Positions 36,105-45,972 of a stretch of 64,000 nucleotides of DNA are shown here, one piece after another. The stretch spans positions 39,766-103,765 of the forward strand of contig CBDCGJ010000010.1 of NCBI GenBank assembly GCA_965216645.1, in the 5' to 3' direction. The stretch is from CBDCGJ01 sp965216645 (GTDB lineage: Bacteria > Pseudomonadota > Alphaproteobacteria > GCA-2731375). The translations under genes were made by a program, and so were the position numbers. A model generated the notes under the pieces. That model worked only from the letters and a program-made list of their open reading frames with translations, did not search any database and was not told where the DNA came from. Every line of letters starts with the position of its first letter. Within the stretch, counting starts at the first letter, position 1.

Positions 36105-36935
36105 TCAGTTGCCGGTGAATTTCGGATGACGCTGTTCCATAAAGTGGGCGACACCTTCCTTGAAGTCCTCGGTGTCGAAACTCTTCACCATCTCCTCGTT
36201 TCCGATATAGATCGCTTCCTCCAGATTTTGGAACAAGGCATTGTAGACCTGCTGCTTCATGATTTTAGTCGACCGCGGCGATACCATACGCGCGATTTCC
36301 TTGGCATAGTCCCGAACCTGTTCCTGGAAGGTGTCCGACGAATAGACCGCGGTGACCAAACCCATGCGCAACGCCTCCTCGGCGCCGATCAAACGAGAGG
36401 AAAACAGTAGATCCAACGCATTCGACAGCCCAACCAACCGCGGCAGCATCCAGGAAATGCCATGTTCGGCGATCAAGCCACGGCGCGAAAACGCTGTTGT
36501 GAAACGGGCGCTGTCGCTAGCGAAGCGGATATCGGCGTAAAGCGCCATCACTAGACCTAGACCGGCGGCCGGGCCGTTAATGGCGGCGATCACCGGCTTG
36601 CCGACTTGCGGGAAGTAGCTGACACGCTGCTTGAAGTCCTGCGGCAAATTCAGGCCGCCATCGATCGCGCCGGCAGGCGCCGGTTCGCTCGCCGAGGAAC
36701 TGCCCTCGCCGTCGGAGATGCTGGCGAGATTGTCCATATCCGCCCCGGCGCAAAAACCACGGCCGGCACCCGTCAGTACGATCACCCGCACGTCAGCCCG
36801 GTCGTTGGCCGCAATCATGGCGTCTCGCACCTCTTTCGCCATGACATTGGTCCAGGCATTCAGCTTTTCGGGTCGATTTAGCGTAATCGTGGCGACACCA
36901 TCGCTGAGGTCGTACAGTATTTGCTCGTATGACAT
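36105..36935 (-). CDS. Enoyl-CoA hydratase/isomerase family protein
   Basis: Crotonase-fold protein (276 aa). Oxyanion-hole motifs ITLNRPEKLNAW and GRGFCAGADMDNLA precede the second hole FPQVGKPVIAAINGPAAGLGLVMALYADIRFAS. A ~28-residue Ser/Ala-rich insertion (DGEGSSSASEPAPAGAIDGG) is unusual. The start at 36935 (MSYEQILYDL) follows GGAGTC. First gene of a minus-strand operon with the aminotransferase and acyl-CoA ligase. Confidence 0.9.
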   Translation of the reverse strand: MSYEQILYDLSDGVATITLNRPEKLNAWTNVMAKEVRDAMIAANDRADVRVIVLTGAGRGFCAGADMDNLASISDGEGSSSASEPAPAGAIDGGLNLPQDFKQRVSYFPQVGKPVIAAINGPAAGLGLVMALYADIRFASDSARFTTAFSRRGLIAEHGISWMLPRLVGLSNALDLLFSSRLIGAEEALRMGLVTAVYSSDTFQEQVRDYAKEIARMVSPRSTKIMKQQVYNALFQNLEEAIYIGNEEMVKSFDTEDFKEGVAHFMEQRHPKFTGN

Positions 36936-37067
36936 TGATTCCTTGACTCCAAATTTACCGGGCGGAAGGCACGCGACGAGGATTGTGCGGCCCGCGGACA
37001 GAATGTAGAACTTGCGCGACCGTCCGGTCGCATTTCGCAAACCATCTTACACGAAACGAACACCCGC

Positions 37068-38006
37068 GTGGAAGCAACCATCAATATCATAGCGCCCGTC
37101 TTCGGCCTCATTTTCTGTGGCTACCTGCTGGCAAAAACGCCTTTGATCGATCGACGCGGCGTTGACGGTTTGAACAACTTCGTGTTTTTCGTTGCCATTC
37201 CCTGTCTGCTGTTCCGCGCCATGGCCCAAGGCATCAGCCTGGAGAAGATCGGGCTTGGCATCGTATTCCTATACTTCGGCACATGCCTGGTCCTATTCGC
37301 GCTCTGCATGATTTTGGCGCGGATTTGGTTCGGACGACCGCTCGTCGAGCAGGCGATCTTCGCCATGTGCGCGGTCTACTCCAATACTGTGATGATCGGC
37401 ATCCCGGTCATCTATATGATGTTCGGCAATGACGGATTGGTGGTGCTGACGCTATTGATCGCCTTCCACTCCGCCATTTTCATTACGCTGACGACGATTC
37501 TGGTCGAGATCGGCCGCCAACACGGCGGTGGCGCGGTCGGCATTCTTACGGGCGCGGCAAACGGGTTGATCCGCAATCCGGTGATTCTGTCCGTCACGTT
37601 CGGTGCGGTTTGGGGATATTTCGCCATTCCGATTCCAACCATGGCCGGGCGCTTCATCGATTTGCTGGCGGGCGCCGCGCCAGCCTGCGCCCTATTCACC
37701 ATGGGTGCGGCGTTGAGCGAGTATAAACTCGGCGGCGACGCGCGGGAAAGCGCCGCCATCATCGCAATCAAACTGGTTGTCCTGCCGCTGATCATGTGGG
37801 TACTGGCGGAGCATATCTTCGGCTTGAGCCCCATGCATGTGGCCATCGCCACCATCATCGCGGCCATGCCCTTGGGGATCAATGTCTATGTATTGGCGCA
37901 AAAATACGACATCTATGTCGCCAGATCGGCCAGCGCGACATTTCTATCGACCGGCCTGGCAGTGTTTTCGGTGACATTTGTCATTGCCCTTCTGACGGGA
38001 AACTAA
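37068..38006 (+). CDS. AEC family transporter (auxin efflux carrier-like)
   Basis: Ten-helix membrane transporter (312 aa) of the auxin efflux carrier family, which exports small organic acids in bacteria. N-terminus INIIAPVFGLIFCGYLLAKTP and paired helices throughout (VYSNTVMIGIPVIYMMFGNDG and the C-terminal PLGINVYVLAQKYD) match the family. GTG start. Divergent from the enoyl-CoA hydratase operon, from which it is 132 bp away, and followed 1 bp later by a small gene. Confidence 0.88.
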   Translation: MEATINIIAPVFGLIFCGYLLAKTPLIDRRGVDGLNNFVFFVAIPCLLFRAMAQGISLEKIGLGIVFLYFGTCLVLFALCMILARIWFGRPLVEQAIFAMCAVYSNTVMIGIPVIYMMFGNDGLVVLTLLIAFHSAIFITLTTILVEIGRQHGGGAVGILTGAANGLIRNPVILSVTFGAVWGYFAIPIPTMAGRFIDLLAGAAPACALFTMGAALSEYKLGGDARESAAIIAIKLVVLPLIMWVLAEHIFGLSPMHVAIATIIAAMPLGINVYVLAQKYDIYVARSASATFLSTGLAVFSVTFVIALLTGN

Positions 38007-38007
38007 C

Positions 38008-38358
38008 ATGGACGAGCGGGCGTTCTTGGAGACCTTGAAAGACGCGATCGAAATTTGCGAGCTGAGCCGATACTTCAAATCGTCGACCGGAGATATAAAC
38101 GCGGCCGACAGCCACTACGATATTCAACCCGACCTCGACGCCATTGCCGCCGATATAAAGAGTCCGGGTGGGATCAAGGGATCGCATGCGCAGCGCCGCA
38201 TGTTGCTGGTGCTTGTGACCTTGTGGCAACCGGCCCGCGCGCAGGCTTTGTTCGGCGAGGAATTCGCGGCATTGCAACATGTCGTGATGGCGATGGACAA
38301 ACGCAATCGCGGCCTTTTGGCGGAACTGCTCTATACCTATCCGGGCTGGGGTGATTGA
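38008..38358 (+). CDS. Hypothetical protein, 116 residues
   Basis: Not recognised. Short helical protein (ERAFLETLKDAIEICELSRYF start, later GSHAQRRMLLVLVTLWQPARAQALFGEEF and RGLLAELLYTYPGWGD) with no signal peptide or membrane helix. The ATG is one base past the stop of the AEC transporter, suggesting co-translation, and the SnoaL-like gene follows by 31 bp. Codon use matches its neighbours, supporting it as a real gene. Confidence 0.6.
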   Translation: MDERAFLETLKDAIEICELSRYFKSSTGDINAADSHYDIQPDLDAIAADIKSPGGIKGSHAQRRMLLVLVTLWQPARAQALFGEEFAALQHVVMAMDKRNRGLLAELLYTYPGWGD

Positions 38359-38389
38359 ATAGCGGGCGAAATCCAAAAAGGGGTGCTGG

Positions 38390-38803
38390 ATGTCCGAAAT
38401 AGACGCCGTGCTGTTCGCCAACGAAGCCTTTTACCGTGCCTTCGCCGATCGGGATGTGGAGGCGATGGATGAGATCTGGGCCCGCGACGTCCCTGTCGCC
38501 TGCCTGCATCCTGGTTGGCCGCCCCTCGATGGCCGGGATCAAGTGATGCAAAGTTGGCTGTCGATCCTGGCCAATCCGGACGCCCCGCCGATCCGCTGCC
38601 ACGACGCCGGTGCCCATCTCTACGGCGACTGCGCTTATGTGATCTGTTACGAGGAGATCGAGGGCCAGTTTCTGATCGCCACCAACACATTCGTCCGCCA
38701 GTCGATCGGGCGCGGCCATGTCTGGCGCCTGGTTCACCACCAATCGGGTCCGACCAGCGGCCAACCGAAAATCGAGGAGCAACCGTCGGGTGCCGTCAAT
38801 TAA
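38390..38803 (+). CDS. SnoaL-like/NTF2-fold protein (DUF4440 type)
   Basis: NTF2-fold protein (137 aa). Typical motif order is NEAFYRAFADRDVEAMDEIWARD, VACLHPGWPPLDGRDQVMQSW and GHVWRLVHHQSGP, as in bacterial SnoaL/DUF4440 proteins. The fold is used by isomerases, hydratases and non-catalytic proteins. GGATGT-type upstream spacing gives an ATG at 38390. The next gene is convergent (ABC ATPase). Confidence 0.82.
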   Translation: MSEIDAVLFANEAFYRAFADRDVEAMDEIWARDVPVACLHPGWPPLDGRDQVMQSWLSILANPDAPPIRCHDAGAHLYGDCAYVICYEEIEGQFLIATNTFVRQSIGRGHVWRLVHHQSGPTSGQPKIEEQPSGAVN

Positions 38804-38815
38804 GTATGGCGCCGA

Positions 38816-40927
38816 TTAAGCCGCCTCGCCGTCTTCGTCTTTCAGCTTGATCACCGGCGCCACCTCGCGCAGCTCGTCGATGGGAATATGACAGGCGATG
38901 GCGTGGCGGTCGGCGGCGAACATCACCGGCGGCGGCTCATTGTCGCAGATCTCGCCGATGCGCCGGGGACAGCGGGTGGAGAACGGGCAGCCCTTGGGTG
39001 GGTTCAACACGCTGGGCAAGTTGCCTTCCAGCACGATGCGCCGCTTCTCCACCTGCGGATCGGCAATCGGTACCGCGGACAGGAGCGCCTCCGTATAGGG
39101 ATGATAGGGCGGTGCGAAGACTTCGTCGGTCGTCCCCCGCTCCATGATCTGGCCGAGATACATCACCACCACCCGGTCGGAGAGATAGCGCACCGCGCTC
39201 AGATCGTGACTGATGAACAGCAAAGTGGTCTTGTTCTCCCGCTGTATTTCCATCAGCAGCTCCGTCACCGCGGCGGCGACGGACACATCCAGGGCCGAAA
39301 TCGGTTCGTCGGCGATCACCGTGGCCGGGTTGCCGGCAAAGGCGCGGGCGATGCCGACCCGCTGCTTCTGACCGCCGGACAGCTGCCGCGGCTTGCGCCA
39401 TTCAAATTCGCGCGGCAGCTTCACCGTGTCGAGCAAGGTCAACACCCGTTCCCTGATTTTCGCGGGATCGCTTTCGACGCCGAATTTGCGGATCACGCGG
39501 GCGATCTGCGCGCCGATGGTCAAAGACGGGTTTAGCGTATCGTTCGGATTCTGGAACACCATCTGCAGGGAGCCGAGCTGCTGCGGCGAGCGCTGCTGCA
39601 CCGGTAGTTCGCCGATATTCTCGCCGCCGAAGCGGACCTCGCCGTCAGTCGCGGTCTCCAATCCCATGAGCACCTTGGCGAAGGTGGACTTGCCGCAGCC
39701 GGACTCGCCGACGATGGCGACGGTCTCGCCCTCGCGCGCGCGGAAGTTCAGCTCCTCATTCGCCTTCACGTAGCGGATCTGCTGTCCTTTGATCATGGCC
39801 GCCAGCGAAGTGTCCCGCACCTCGTAGTATTTCTGCATGGAGTCGATCTCCAGGACATAGTCGCCCGGCTCCACGGGCGCGTGTCCTTCCGCCGTCGGGA
39901 TAGCGTCTTCCTGGGAAATCTCGTTCCAACGGACGCAGCGCACCCGGTGGGCCGGATCGTCGTCCGTGTGAACGTCCGTCATGGCGATAGCGTCCTTGTT
40001 ACATACGCCCTCCTCGAAGAAGTCGCAGCGCGGCCCGAAGTTGCAGCCGGGCGGGCGCTCGTGCGGCAGCGGCAGTTGACCGCGGATCGCCACCAGCGGC
40101 CGCGCGTTCTTGTCCGCATGGGGCAGTGGAATGCAGCCGAACAGGCCGTGGGTGTAGGGATGTTTGGGCCAGGAGAAGATCGAATCGATATGGCCGGATT
40201 CGACCACTTCGCCGGAATACATCACGCCGATGCGGTCGCACACCTCCAGCATCAGTCCGAGATTGTGGGAGATGTAGAGCAGCGCCGTGTTATAACGCCG
40301 GCTCAGCTCCGCGATCAGCTCGACGATACCCGCTTCCACCGTCACGTCCAACGCGGTCGTCGGCTCGTCCAGCAAGAGCAATGACGGCTTCCCAAGCAGC
40401 GCCATGGCAATGACCACACGCTGCTGCTGGCCGCCGGAAATCTGATGCGGATAGGCTTCCATGACACGTTCCGGATCGGGCAGATGCACATCCCGCAGCA
40501 TTTCGAGCGCCAGGTCGTAGGCCTCGCTCTGGCTGGCGTCTTCATGGATGATCGGCACTTCCATCAGTTGCTTGCCGATGGTCATGGAGGGGTTCAGGGC
40601 CGCCATCGGCTCCTGATAGATCATGGCGATCTGAGAGCCGCGGAGCTTACGCAGCTCCTCCTCGCTCATCTCCCCCATGTCGCGGCCCTTGAACTTGATG
40701 GAGCCGCCGACGATGCCGCCATTGTGACCCATATAACGCATGATCGCCATGGCCACCGTGGATTTGCCGCAGCCGGATTCGCCGACCAGGCCGACACTCT
40801 CCCCCGGTGCCAGGGTCAAGGAGAAATCGACCACCGCCGGGATCTCGCCGGCGCGGACGAAGTAGGAGATGCAGAGGCCATCGATCTCCAGAACCGGGCC
40901 GTCATAGCTGTCTTGTTGTTCGCTCAT
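38816..40927 (-). CDS. Dipeptide/oligopeptide ABC transporter, fused DppD-DppF ATPase
   Basis: Single polypeptide (703 aa) with two complete ABC ATPase domains. Half one: Walker A GESGCGKSTVAM, signature ISGGQQQR, Walker B LLLLDEPTTALD. Half two: GESGCGKSTFAK, LSGGQKQR, VIADEPISALD. Each ends with the cysteine-rich oligopeptide-transporter C-terminal domain (GCNFGPRCDFFEEGVC; GCPFSTRCPRRIGEIC). The usual two-gene DppD/DppF arrangement is here one gene. Last gene of the operon after permeases B and C. Confidence 0.95.
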   Translation of the reverse strand: MSEQQDSYDGPVLEIDGLCISYFVRAGEIPAVVDFSLTLAPGESVGLVGESGCGKSTVAMAIMRYMGHNGGIVGGSIKFKGRDMGEMSEEELRKLRGSQIAMIYQEPMAALNPSMTIGKQLMEVPIIHEDASQSEAYDLALEMLRDVHLPDPERVMEAYPHQISGGQQQRVVIAMALLGKPSLLLLDEPTTALDVTVEAGIVELIAELSRRYNTALLYISHNLGLMLEVCDRIGVMYSGEVVESGHIDSIFSWPKHPYTHGLFGCIPLPHADKNARPLVAIRGQLPLPHERPPGCNFGPRCDFFEEGVCNKDAIAMTDVHTDDDPAHRVRCVRWNEISQEDAIPTAEGHAPVEPGDYVLEIDSMQKYYEVRDTSLAAMIKGQQIRYVKANEELNFRAREGETVAIVGESGCGKSTFAKVLMGLETATDGEVRFGGENIGELPVQQRSPQQLGSLQMVFQNPNDTLNPSLTIGAQIARVIRKFGVESDPAKIRERVLTLLDTVKLPREFEWRKPRQLSGGQKQRVGIARAFAGNPATVIADEPISALDVSVAAAVTELLMEIQRENKTTLLFISHDLSAVRYLSDRVVVMYLGQIMERGTTDEVFAPPYHPYTEALLSAVPIADPQVEKRRIVLEGNLPSVLNPPKGCPFSTRCPRRIGEICDNEPPPVMFAADRHAIACHIPIDELREVAPVIKLKDEDGEAA

Positions 40928-40938
40928 TGAACGTCTCC

Positions 40939-41835
40939 CTAATCCCGGAGCGAGATTTCGCGCAGGCCGTCGGCCAGCAGATTGAAGCCGAGCACCAGCG
41001 AGGAAATCGCGACGCAGGGGAACAGAGCCATATGCGGGAATACCATAGCCAGCTTGCGGCCCTCATTGACCATGCCGCCCCAATCCGGATCTGGTGGCGG
41101 CAGGCCGAGGCCGAGGAAACCCAGCACGCCGATGGTGATGATCACGTAACCGAGGCGCACGCAGGCATCGACGATCAGCGGCCCGCGCGCGTTCGGCAGG
41201 ATCTCGATCAGCATGATATAGAACGGCGATTCCCCCCGGGTCTGCGCCGCAGCGACATAGTCGCGATTGCGCAGGTCCAGCACCAGGCCGCGAACGATAC
41301 GCATGATTCCCGGCGCGCTGGCGAAGGTGATGGCGATGACGATATTCAGGCCGGAAGCGCCGAAGGTCGCGATGACGATGATGTAGAGCACCAACACCGG
41401 AAACGACAGGATGATGTCGCCGATGCGGGATAGAATGGTGTCCCACCAACCGCGGTGATAGCCGGCGGCGACGCCCATCAGGATACCCACCACATAGGCG
41501 CAGAAGGTCGCCAACGGCGCATAGATCAGCACCGTGCGCGAGCCCCAGATGATCCGCGATAGGATATCGCGGCCGATATTGTCGGTGCCAAGCCAGAGCG
41601 TGGTACCGGTCTTGGCATGCTCCGTCATCGGTTTGGCGAAGGGTTGCAGGATCGCCAGCGGGTCGTGCGGCGCAAGCAGCGGCGCGAAGATCGCAACAAA
41701 GACCCAGAACAGCACCAGGAAGGCACCGATCATGCCGATCCAGCTTTCCTTCAGAAGGGTGAAGGATTTCAGCGCTCGAACCAGGGCCGCGCCCTTGCTG
41801 CCGGCCGGCGAGATGGATTTGGAAATATCCGTCAT
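40939..41835 (-). CDS. Dipeptide ABC transporter permease DppC-like
   Basis: Inner-membrane permease (298 aa) with an N-terminal DppC domain helix (LVLFWVFVAIFAPLLAPHDPL) and the BPD transmembrane core; the EAA loop is YVAAAQTRGESPFYIMLIEILPNA. Two ATGs lie four residues apart; 41835 is chosen because AGGAGG sits at ideal spacing for it and too close for 41841. Lies 11 bp upstream of the fused ATPase start. Confidence 0.93.
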   Translation of the reverse strand: MTDISKSISPAGSKGAALVRALKSFTLLKESWIGMIGAFLVLFWVFVAIFAPLLAPHDPLAILQPFAKPMTEHAKTGTTLWLGTDNIGRDILSRIIWGSRTVLIYAPLATFCAYVVGILMGVAAGYHRGWWDTILSRIGDIILSFPVLVLYIIVIATFGASGLNIVIAITFASAPGIMRIVRGLVLDLRNRDYVAAAQTRGESPFYIMLIEILPNARGPLIVDACVRLGYVIITIGVLGFLGLGLPPPDPDWGGMVNEGRKLAMVFPHMALFPCVAISSLVLGFNLLADGLREISLRD

Positions 41836-41847
41836 GACCATCCCCTC

Positions 41848-42780
41848 CTAACTGAACCTGATCCGCGGATTGAGGTAGGTGTACCCGATATCCGCAAGCG
41901 TTTGGGTGGCCACGGCGACGAAGACCGCGACCATGGAACAGGCCTCGATAACGAAGATGTCCTGGTTCAGCGACGCCTCCAGCAGCAGCGCGCCGAAACC
42001 CTTATAGGCGAAGAAAAACTCCACCACGATGACGCCCGACAGCAGCCAATTGATCTGCAGCATGATCACCGTGAACGGGGCGATCAGCGCATTGCGCATG
42101 GCGTGTTTGACGATCACCTGCCGGTACGGCAATCCCTTCAACACGGCGGTGCGTATGTAATGCGTGGTCATGACCTCCGCCATGGAGGCGCGGGTCATGC
42201 GCGCGACATAGCCGAAATCGTAGACGAACAGCACCAGCACCGGCAGGATCAACTGCTTGAAGTCGAAGCCGCCGACCATGCCCGACGTGCCGGGCAGCCA
42301 TTTCAGACCGAAGACGAAGATCGCCGCGAAGATCACGGCGCTGGCGAATTCCGGCACCGACGTGGTCAGGATGCTGATCACCGAAATGCTGCGGTCGAGC
42401 TTCGAGCCTTCGCGCATGCCGGCCAGCATGCCGAGGACCAGCGAGACCGGGATCATCAAGGCGAAGGTCCAAAAACCCAGGATCGCCGTATTCCACAAGC
42501 GCGGCCAAAGCAGTTCGGACACCGGTACTTTGAAGCGATGGGACTCGCCCATATCGCCGGTCATGAAATTGCCGAGCCAGGAAAAGTAGCGCACGACCAG
42601 CGGCCGGTTGTAGCCGTGCTCTTCCATCCAAAGCTGCTTCTGCTCCTCCGACGCAAACTGGCCCAGCACCTTCGTCGCGACGCTGCCGGGCGAGATTTCG
42701 AGAACCAGAAACAGAATGATCGACACGGCGATCATGGTCAGCACCATGACGCCGATACGTTTGCCGATAAGAACCAGCAT
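41848..42780 (-). CDS. Dipeptide ABC transporter permease DppB-like
   Basis: Permease B (310 aa): N-terminal MLVLIGKRIGVMVLTMIAVSIILFLVLE helix then the family pattern RPLVVRYFSWLGNFMTGDMGESH, TTSVPEFASAVIFAAIFV and the EAA loop TRASMAEVMTTHYIRTAVLKG. Starting at 42780 it has AAGGGGG upstream. Overlaps no gene; 12 bp precede the DppC start. Works with DppC and the fused ATPase. Confidence 0.93.
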   Translation of the reverse strand: MLVLIGKRIGVMVLTMIAVSIILFLVLEISPGSVATKVLGQFASEEQKQLWMEEHGYNRPLVVRYFSWLGNFMTGDMGESHRFKVPVSELLWPRLWNTAILGFWTFALMIPVSLVLGMLAGMREGSKLDRSISVISILTTSVPEFASAVIFAAIFVFGLKWLPGTSGMVGGFDFKQLILPVLVLFVYDFGYVARMTRASMAEVMTTHYIRTAVLKGLPYRQVIVKHAMRNALIAPFTVIMLQINWLLSGVIVVEFFFAYKGFGALLLEASLNQDIFVIEACSMVAVFVAVATQTLADIGYTYLNPRIRFS

Positions 42781-42928
42781 GGGCGATCCCCCTTTGCCCA
42801 ATCGTTATTGGCTTGTTATTGGCCCAAGGACCGGATATCGCCCGAAGCGGAGGTTGTGTTCGTTCTGCCGCGTCAGACGAAAGCGGAACGGGCGACGCTC
42901 GGTTCCGAGGCCGCCCGTCCTGGTTTCC

Positions 42929-44647
42929 CTAGGCGTCGATCCACACCTTGTTCCATTGATGGTAATTGGTGGGATGCATCTGGATGTCCTTGACCTTGCT
43001 GTGGGCCGCGAACATCACTGAGCGGAAGAACGGTTGCACCATGACGGCGTCGTCCTGGATCCGCTTCTCCACCTTGGCCATGATCTTCCGACGCTCCTTG
43101 ATGTCGACGGTGGATTCCGCCTGGCTCAAAAGATCGTCGAATTCCTTGCTGGAATAGTGGCTCTCGTTCCAGGGCACGCCGCTGCGATAGGCCAAACCCA
43201 GCAGCATGGTGCCGAGGGGACGATGGGTCCAACTGGTCAGGCTGAAGGGGGCCTTATCCCAGACTTCCCAATACTGTGCCGTCGGCATCACGTTGACTTT
43301 CAAGTTGATGCCAACCTCGGCCAGATTCTGCTTCAGCACGACCACGGAATCCTGTTCCCAGGTGCCGTTGGTGTTGCCCACGTTACAGGTCACTTCCAGA
43401 CCTTCCTTGTCGGCTTCTTTCAGCAATGCCTTGGCCTTGGCGACATCGCGCGGGACCTTGTCGATCGCGGCATAGTCCGGCTGACAATCGCAGACATGAT
43501 GGTTTTCGCCGACGGAACCGAGGCCGCGATGCGCGGACTTCAGGTTCTGCTCATTGTCGGACCCCAACTGAATGGCCTGACGCACGCGGATATCGTCGAA
43601 GGGTGCCGAGTCCGTCTGCATACGAATGACGCCGGTTTGGGCCGTCGTCGCCTTGTGCACGACCATGTTCGGGGATCGCTTCCGCTGCCCTCAATGGTCG
43701 ACAGGTCGAGCACATAGAGCGCGTCCACTTGACCGGACGCCAAAGCGCCTAGCGCCGCCGACGGTTCCGGACCGGTATCGATATAGTGGATCTCGTCCAG
43801 ATAGGGCTCATCCCCCCAATAGGGCGTCGAGCGCCGCTTCAAGGTCGCGATCTCCCCGACACGGTATTGGTCGAGGGTATAGGGGCCGGTCCCGAGATCG
43901 GGGTTCTTCGCCAGGTTCGAGCCCTTCTCGTCGAAACTGCGATGCATGATCTGGCCCGGATAGTGATAGAGCTTCTCCGGCAACGCCAGGTCGGGCGAGT
44001 TCAGGTTGAAGCGAACGGTGTGAGAATCGACCTTCTCGATCGCGCCGGGCGTCATGCTTTTCAGCTTGATGTCCTTGCCGTCCTTATCCTTGCCGTCCTT
44101 GGTCGTAACCATGGAATCCAACAGACCCAGCATAGAGGAACCGGTTTTCGGATCGAGCCAACGGGTAACATTGAAGACCACGTCGTCAGCGTCGAAATCG
44201 TCGCCGTTACCGAACTTCACACCCTTGCGCAGGTTGAAGGTCCAGGTCTTCAAATCGTCGGACGGTTTTCCAGCTTTCCGCCAGCATCGGCCGGGTCACA
44301 TTGTCCGGGCCAGTGATGGTCAGATATTCGGGCCATTTGCCGGCCGACATTGGACCATTTCCGTCCAACTGAATTTCGCCGGGTCCGTCATCTCCTGTAC
44401 GGCCATGGCCATTTTCAGCACGCCGCCTTTCTTGGCCGCCTTCGGCCGGTTTCATCAGGTGGTCGCCTTCGATCAGGCCGGCCATGCTGTAGGCCGTCGC
44501 CGCCGACACCCCCAGCAGAGTCACCGTACGGATGAATTCGCGACGATCGACCTTGCCGGCCTGCACTTCCCGCAGCAGGTTCGGCAATTCTGGGTGTTGC
44601 GCTGCGAGCTCGCTTTCGCTCATTTGTTGAGAAGGATTTTTCCTCAT
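42929..44647 (-). pseudogene. ABC transporter substrate-binding protein, family 5 (DppA-like), multiple frameshifts
   Basis: Periplasmic peptide-binding component of the transporter downstream. The N-terminus has a Tat signal (VDRREFIRTVTLLGVSAATAYSMAGL); the ATG at 44647 follows GGGAGAC. The frame is broken at about five sites: near 44434-44440, 44352-44355, GGG 44330-44332, TTTT 44266-44269 and GGGG 43671-43674. Removing one base at the first four, and adding one at the last, restores a continuous SBP_bac_5 protein (for example W-KPSDDLKTWTFNLRKGVKF). The rest, ending WNKVWIDA, is intact. Sequence error or recent inactivation; the permease and ATPase genes are unbroken. Confidence 0.85.
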
Positions 44648-44870
44648 ATTTGCCGTCTCCCTGTAGGCTTTTTTGTCTCCATTGCGCGCTTTCGCCATCA
44701 ATTACGTGGCGTCGCACAACACGGAATGATCGATAATAGCATTGTCAAATTCAAGAGCGCCCGCTTGCCACCGGCGCTTGTTGGCCCTATCACCGCCACG
44801 ATCCTGTCATAAGCCAATCATAGACGGGTACGGCACGATTTGTCCAATCTCGGCGGTTATCGGTCCGAAT

Positions 44871-45808
44871 TCAGGTCTCGGCGCGAACCGGCGAATCCTT
44901 CGGCTGGAGCAAATAGGCGCGAAACAACGGGACATAGCCGGTAAACAGGAAGTCACCGTGCAGTTGGCGCAAACCGCGCCCGGTTTTCCGCATAAACCCC
45001 GGGCAAACGATACCAGGCGAGATCGGGGCGCTGGTGATGAAGCACATGCAGGCTATTGTATAAAAACAGCCACGCGAACGGGCCATTGCCTTCGACGATC
45101 GCGGTGCGATCGGCCTGCCGCGGCGCCGGGCGATGCTCATTGAAGCTACGCAGCAGCGCCAAGGCGAGACCCGGATAGGCAAACAGACCGACATAGTGCC
45201 AAAACGGTATGTTGCAGACGCCCATCACCCAGTAGAGCAAGCCGGTCATAGTCAGCAGGTGCAACAGCCAGGGTCCGGCATGCGCAAAATCCCCCCGACC
45301 TATTCGCGCCAACTCGCCGACGAGAAACCGTATCGCGACATAGGGCGGGCCCAGCAGCAAGCGGCCGGCCAGGGTTTGCATCGCCGTGACAAGCCTTTTG
45401 TGCCACATCGGCAATCGCCGCCAATCCTCCGCGGCCCAATAGAAAGACTCCGGATCATGGGCCGGATCGGTCAAACTGTCGGTGCGGTGATGCTGGAGGT
45501 GGCTGTCCCGGTAAAGGCCATACGGCAGCCACAAGCCATAAAGACGGCAGAACCAGCGCCCCGTTGAGCCAGTCCCATCGCGTCGGATGGCCGTGTAGAC
45601 ATTCATGTTGAAGTTGGCTGTGCCAACAAACAAACCATCCACCTAGAAACGGCACCAGCCATATCGGCAGATTGTGGTAAAACCAGGTGATCGAACCGAA
45701 GCCGGCGTAAATCACGATCAACAACAACCATGTCGGCCACTCCAACGGCCAACCGTCTTCGGTGTCGATCCGCAATTCGACCTGCGCTGTGGAACTAGAT
45801 TTGTTCAT
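44871..45808 (-). pseudogene. Fatty acid desaturase, two frameshifts
   Basis: Membrane-bound di-iron desaturase. All three histidine boxes are present, though in different frames: QHECLHGH, then RDSHLQHH, then LHVLHHQRPD. Frame breaks lie within 45526-45540 and at AAA 44971-44973 (dropping one T of the coding strand joins YAENRARLRQ to LHGDFLFTGYVPLFRAYLLQPKDS). The protein begins MNKSSSTAQVEL at 45808 and ends AET at 44871. The shifts are close to those in the preceding transport gene. Divergent from the XRE regulator. Confidence 0.85.
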
Positions 45809-45920
45809 ATGTCGAAGCGGCCATGCGCAATGGACCGTCGGGAATAACGGACCACCAACTTTTCACGAGTTCGTGATGTTTGCGCAATATCTTATATATT
45901 CACGTAAATTCATTATCTGG

Positions 45921-45940
45921 AACATTTTTCCAAATTTGTT
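45921..45940. promoter_or_regulatory. Imperfect palindrome, possible XRE operator
   Basis: A 20-bp dyad with AACA/TGTT and TTT/AAA arms centred between 45930 and 45931, in an AT-rich 164-bp spacer (45,809-45,972) between the desaturase gene and the XRE regulator. Position 33 bp before the regulator ATG fits autoregulation. Found by eye; no second copy to compare. Confidence 0.35.
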
Positions 45941-45972
45941 GATTTTAGTAAGCAGAATTTCTATAAGCCAAC

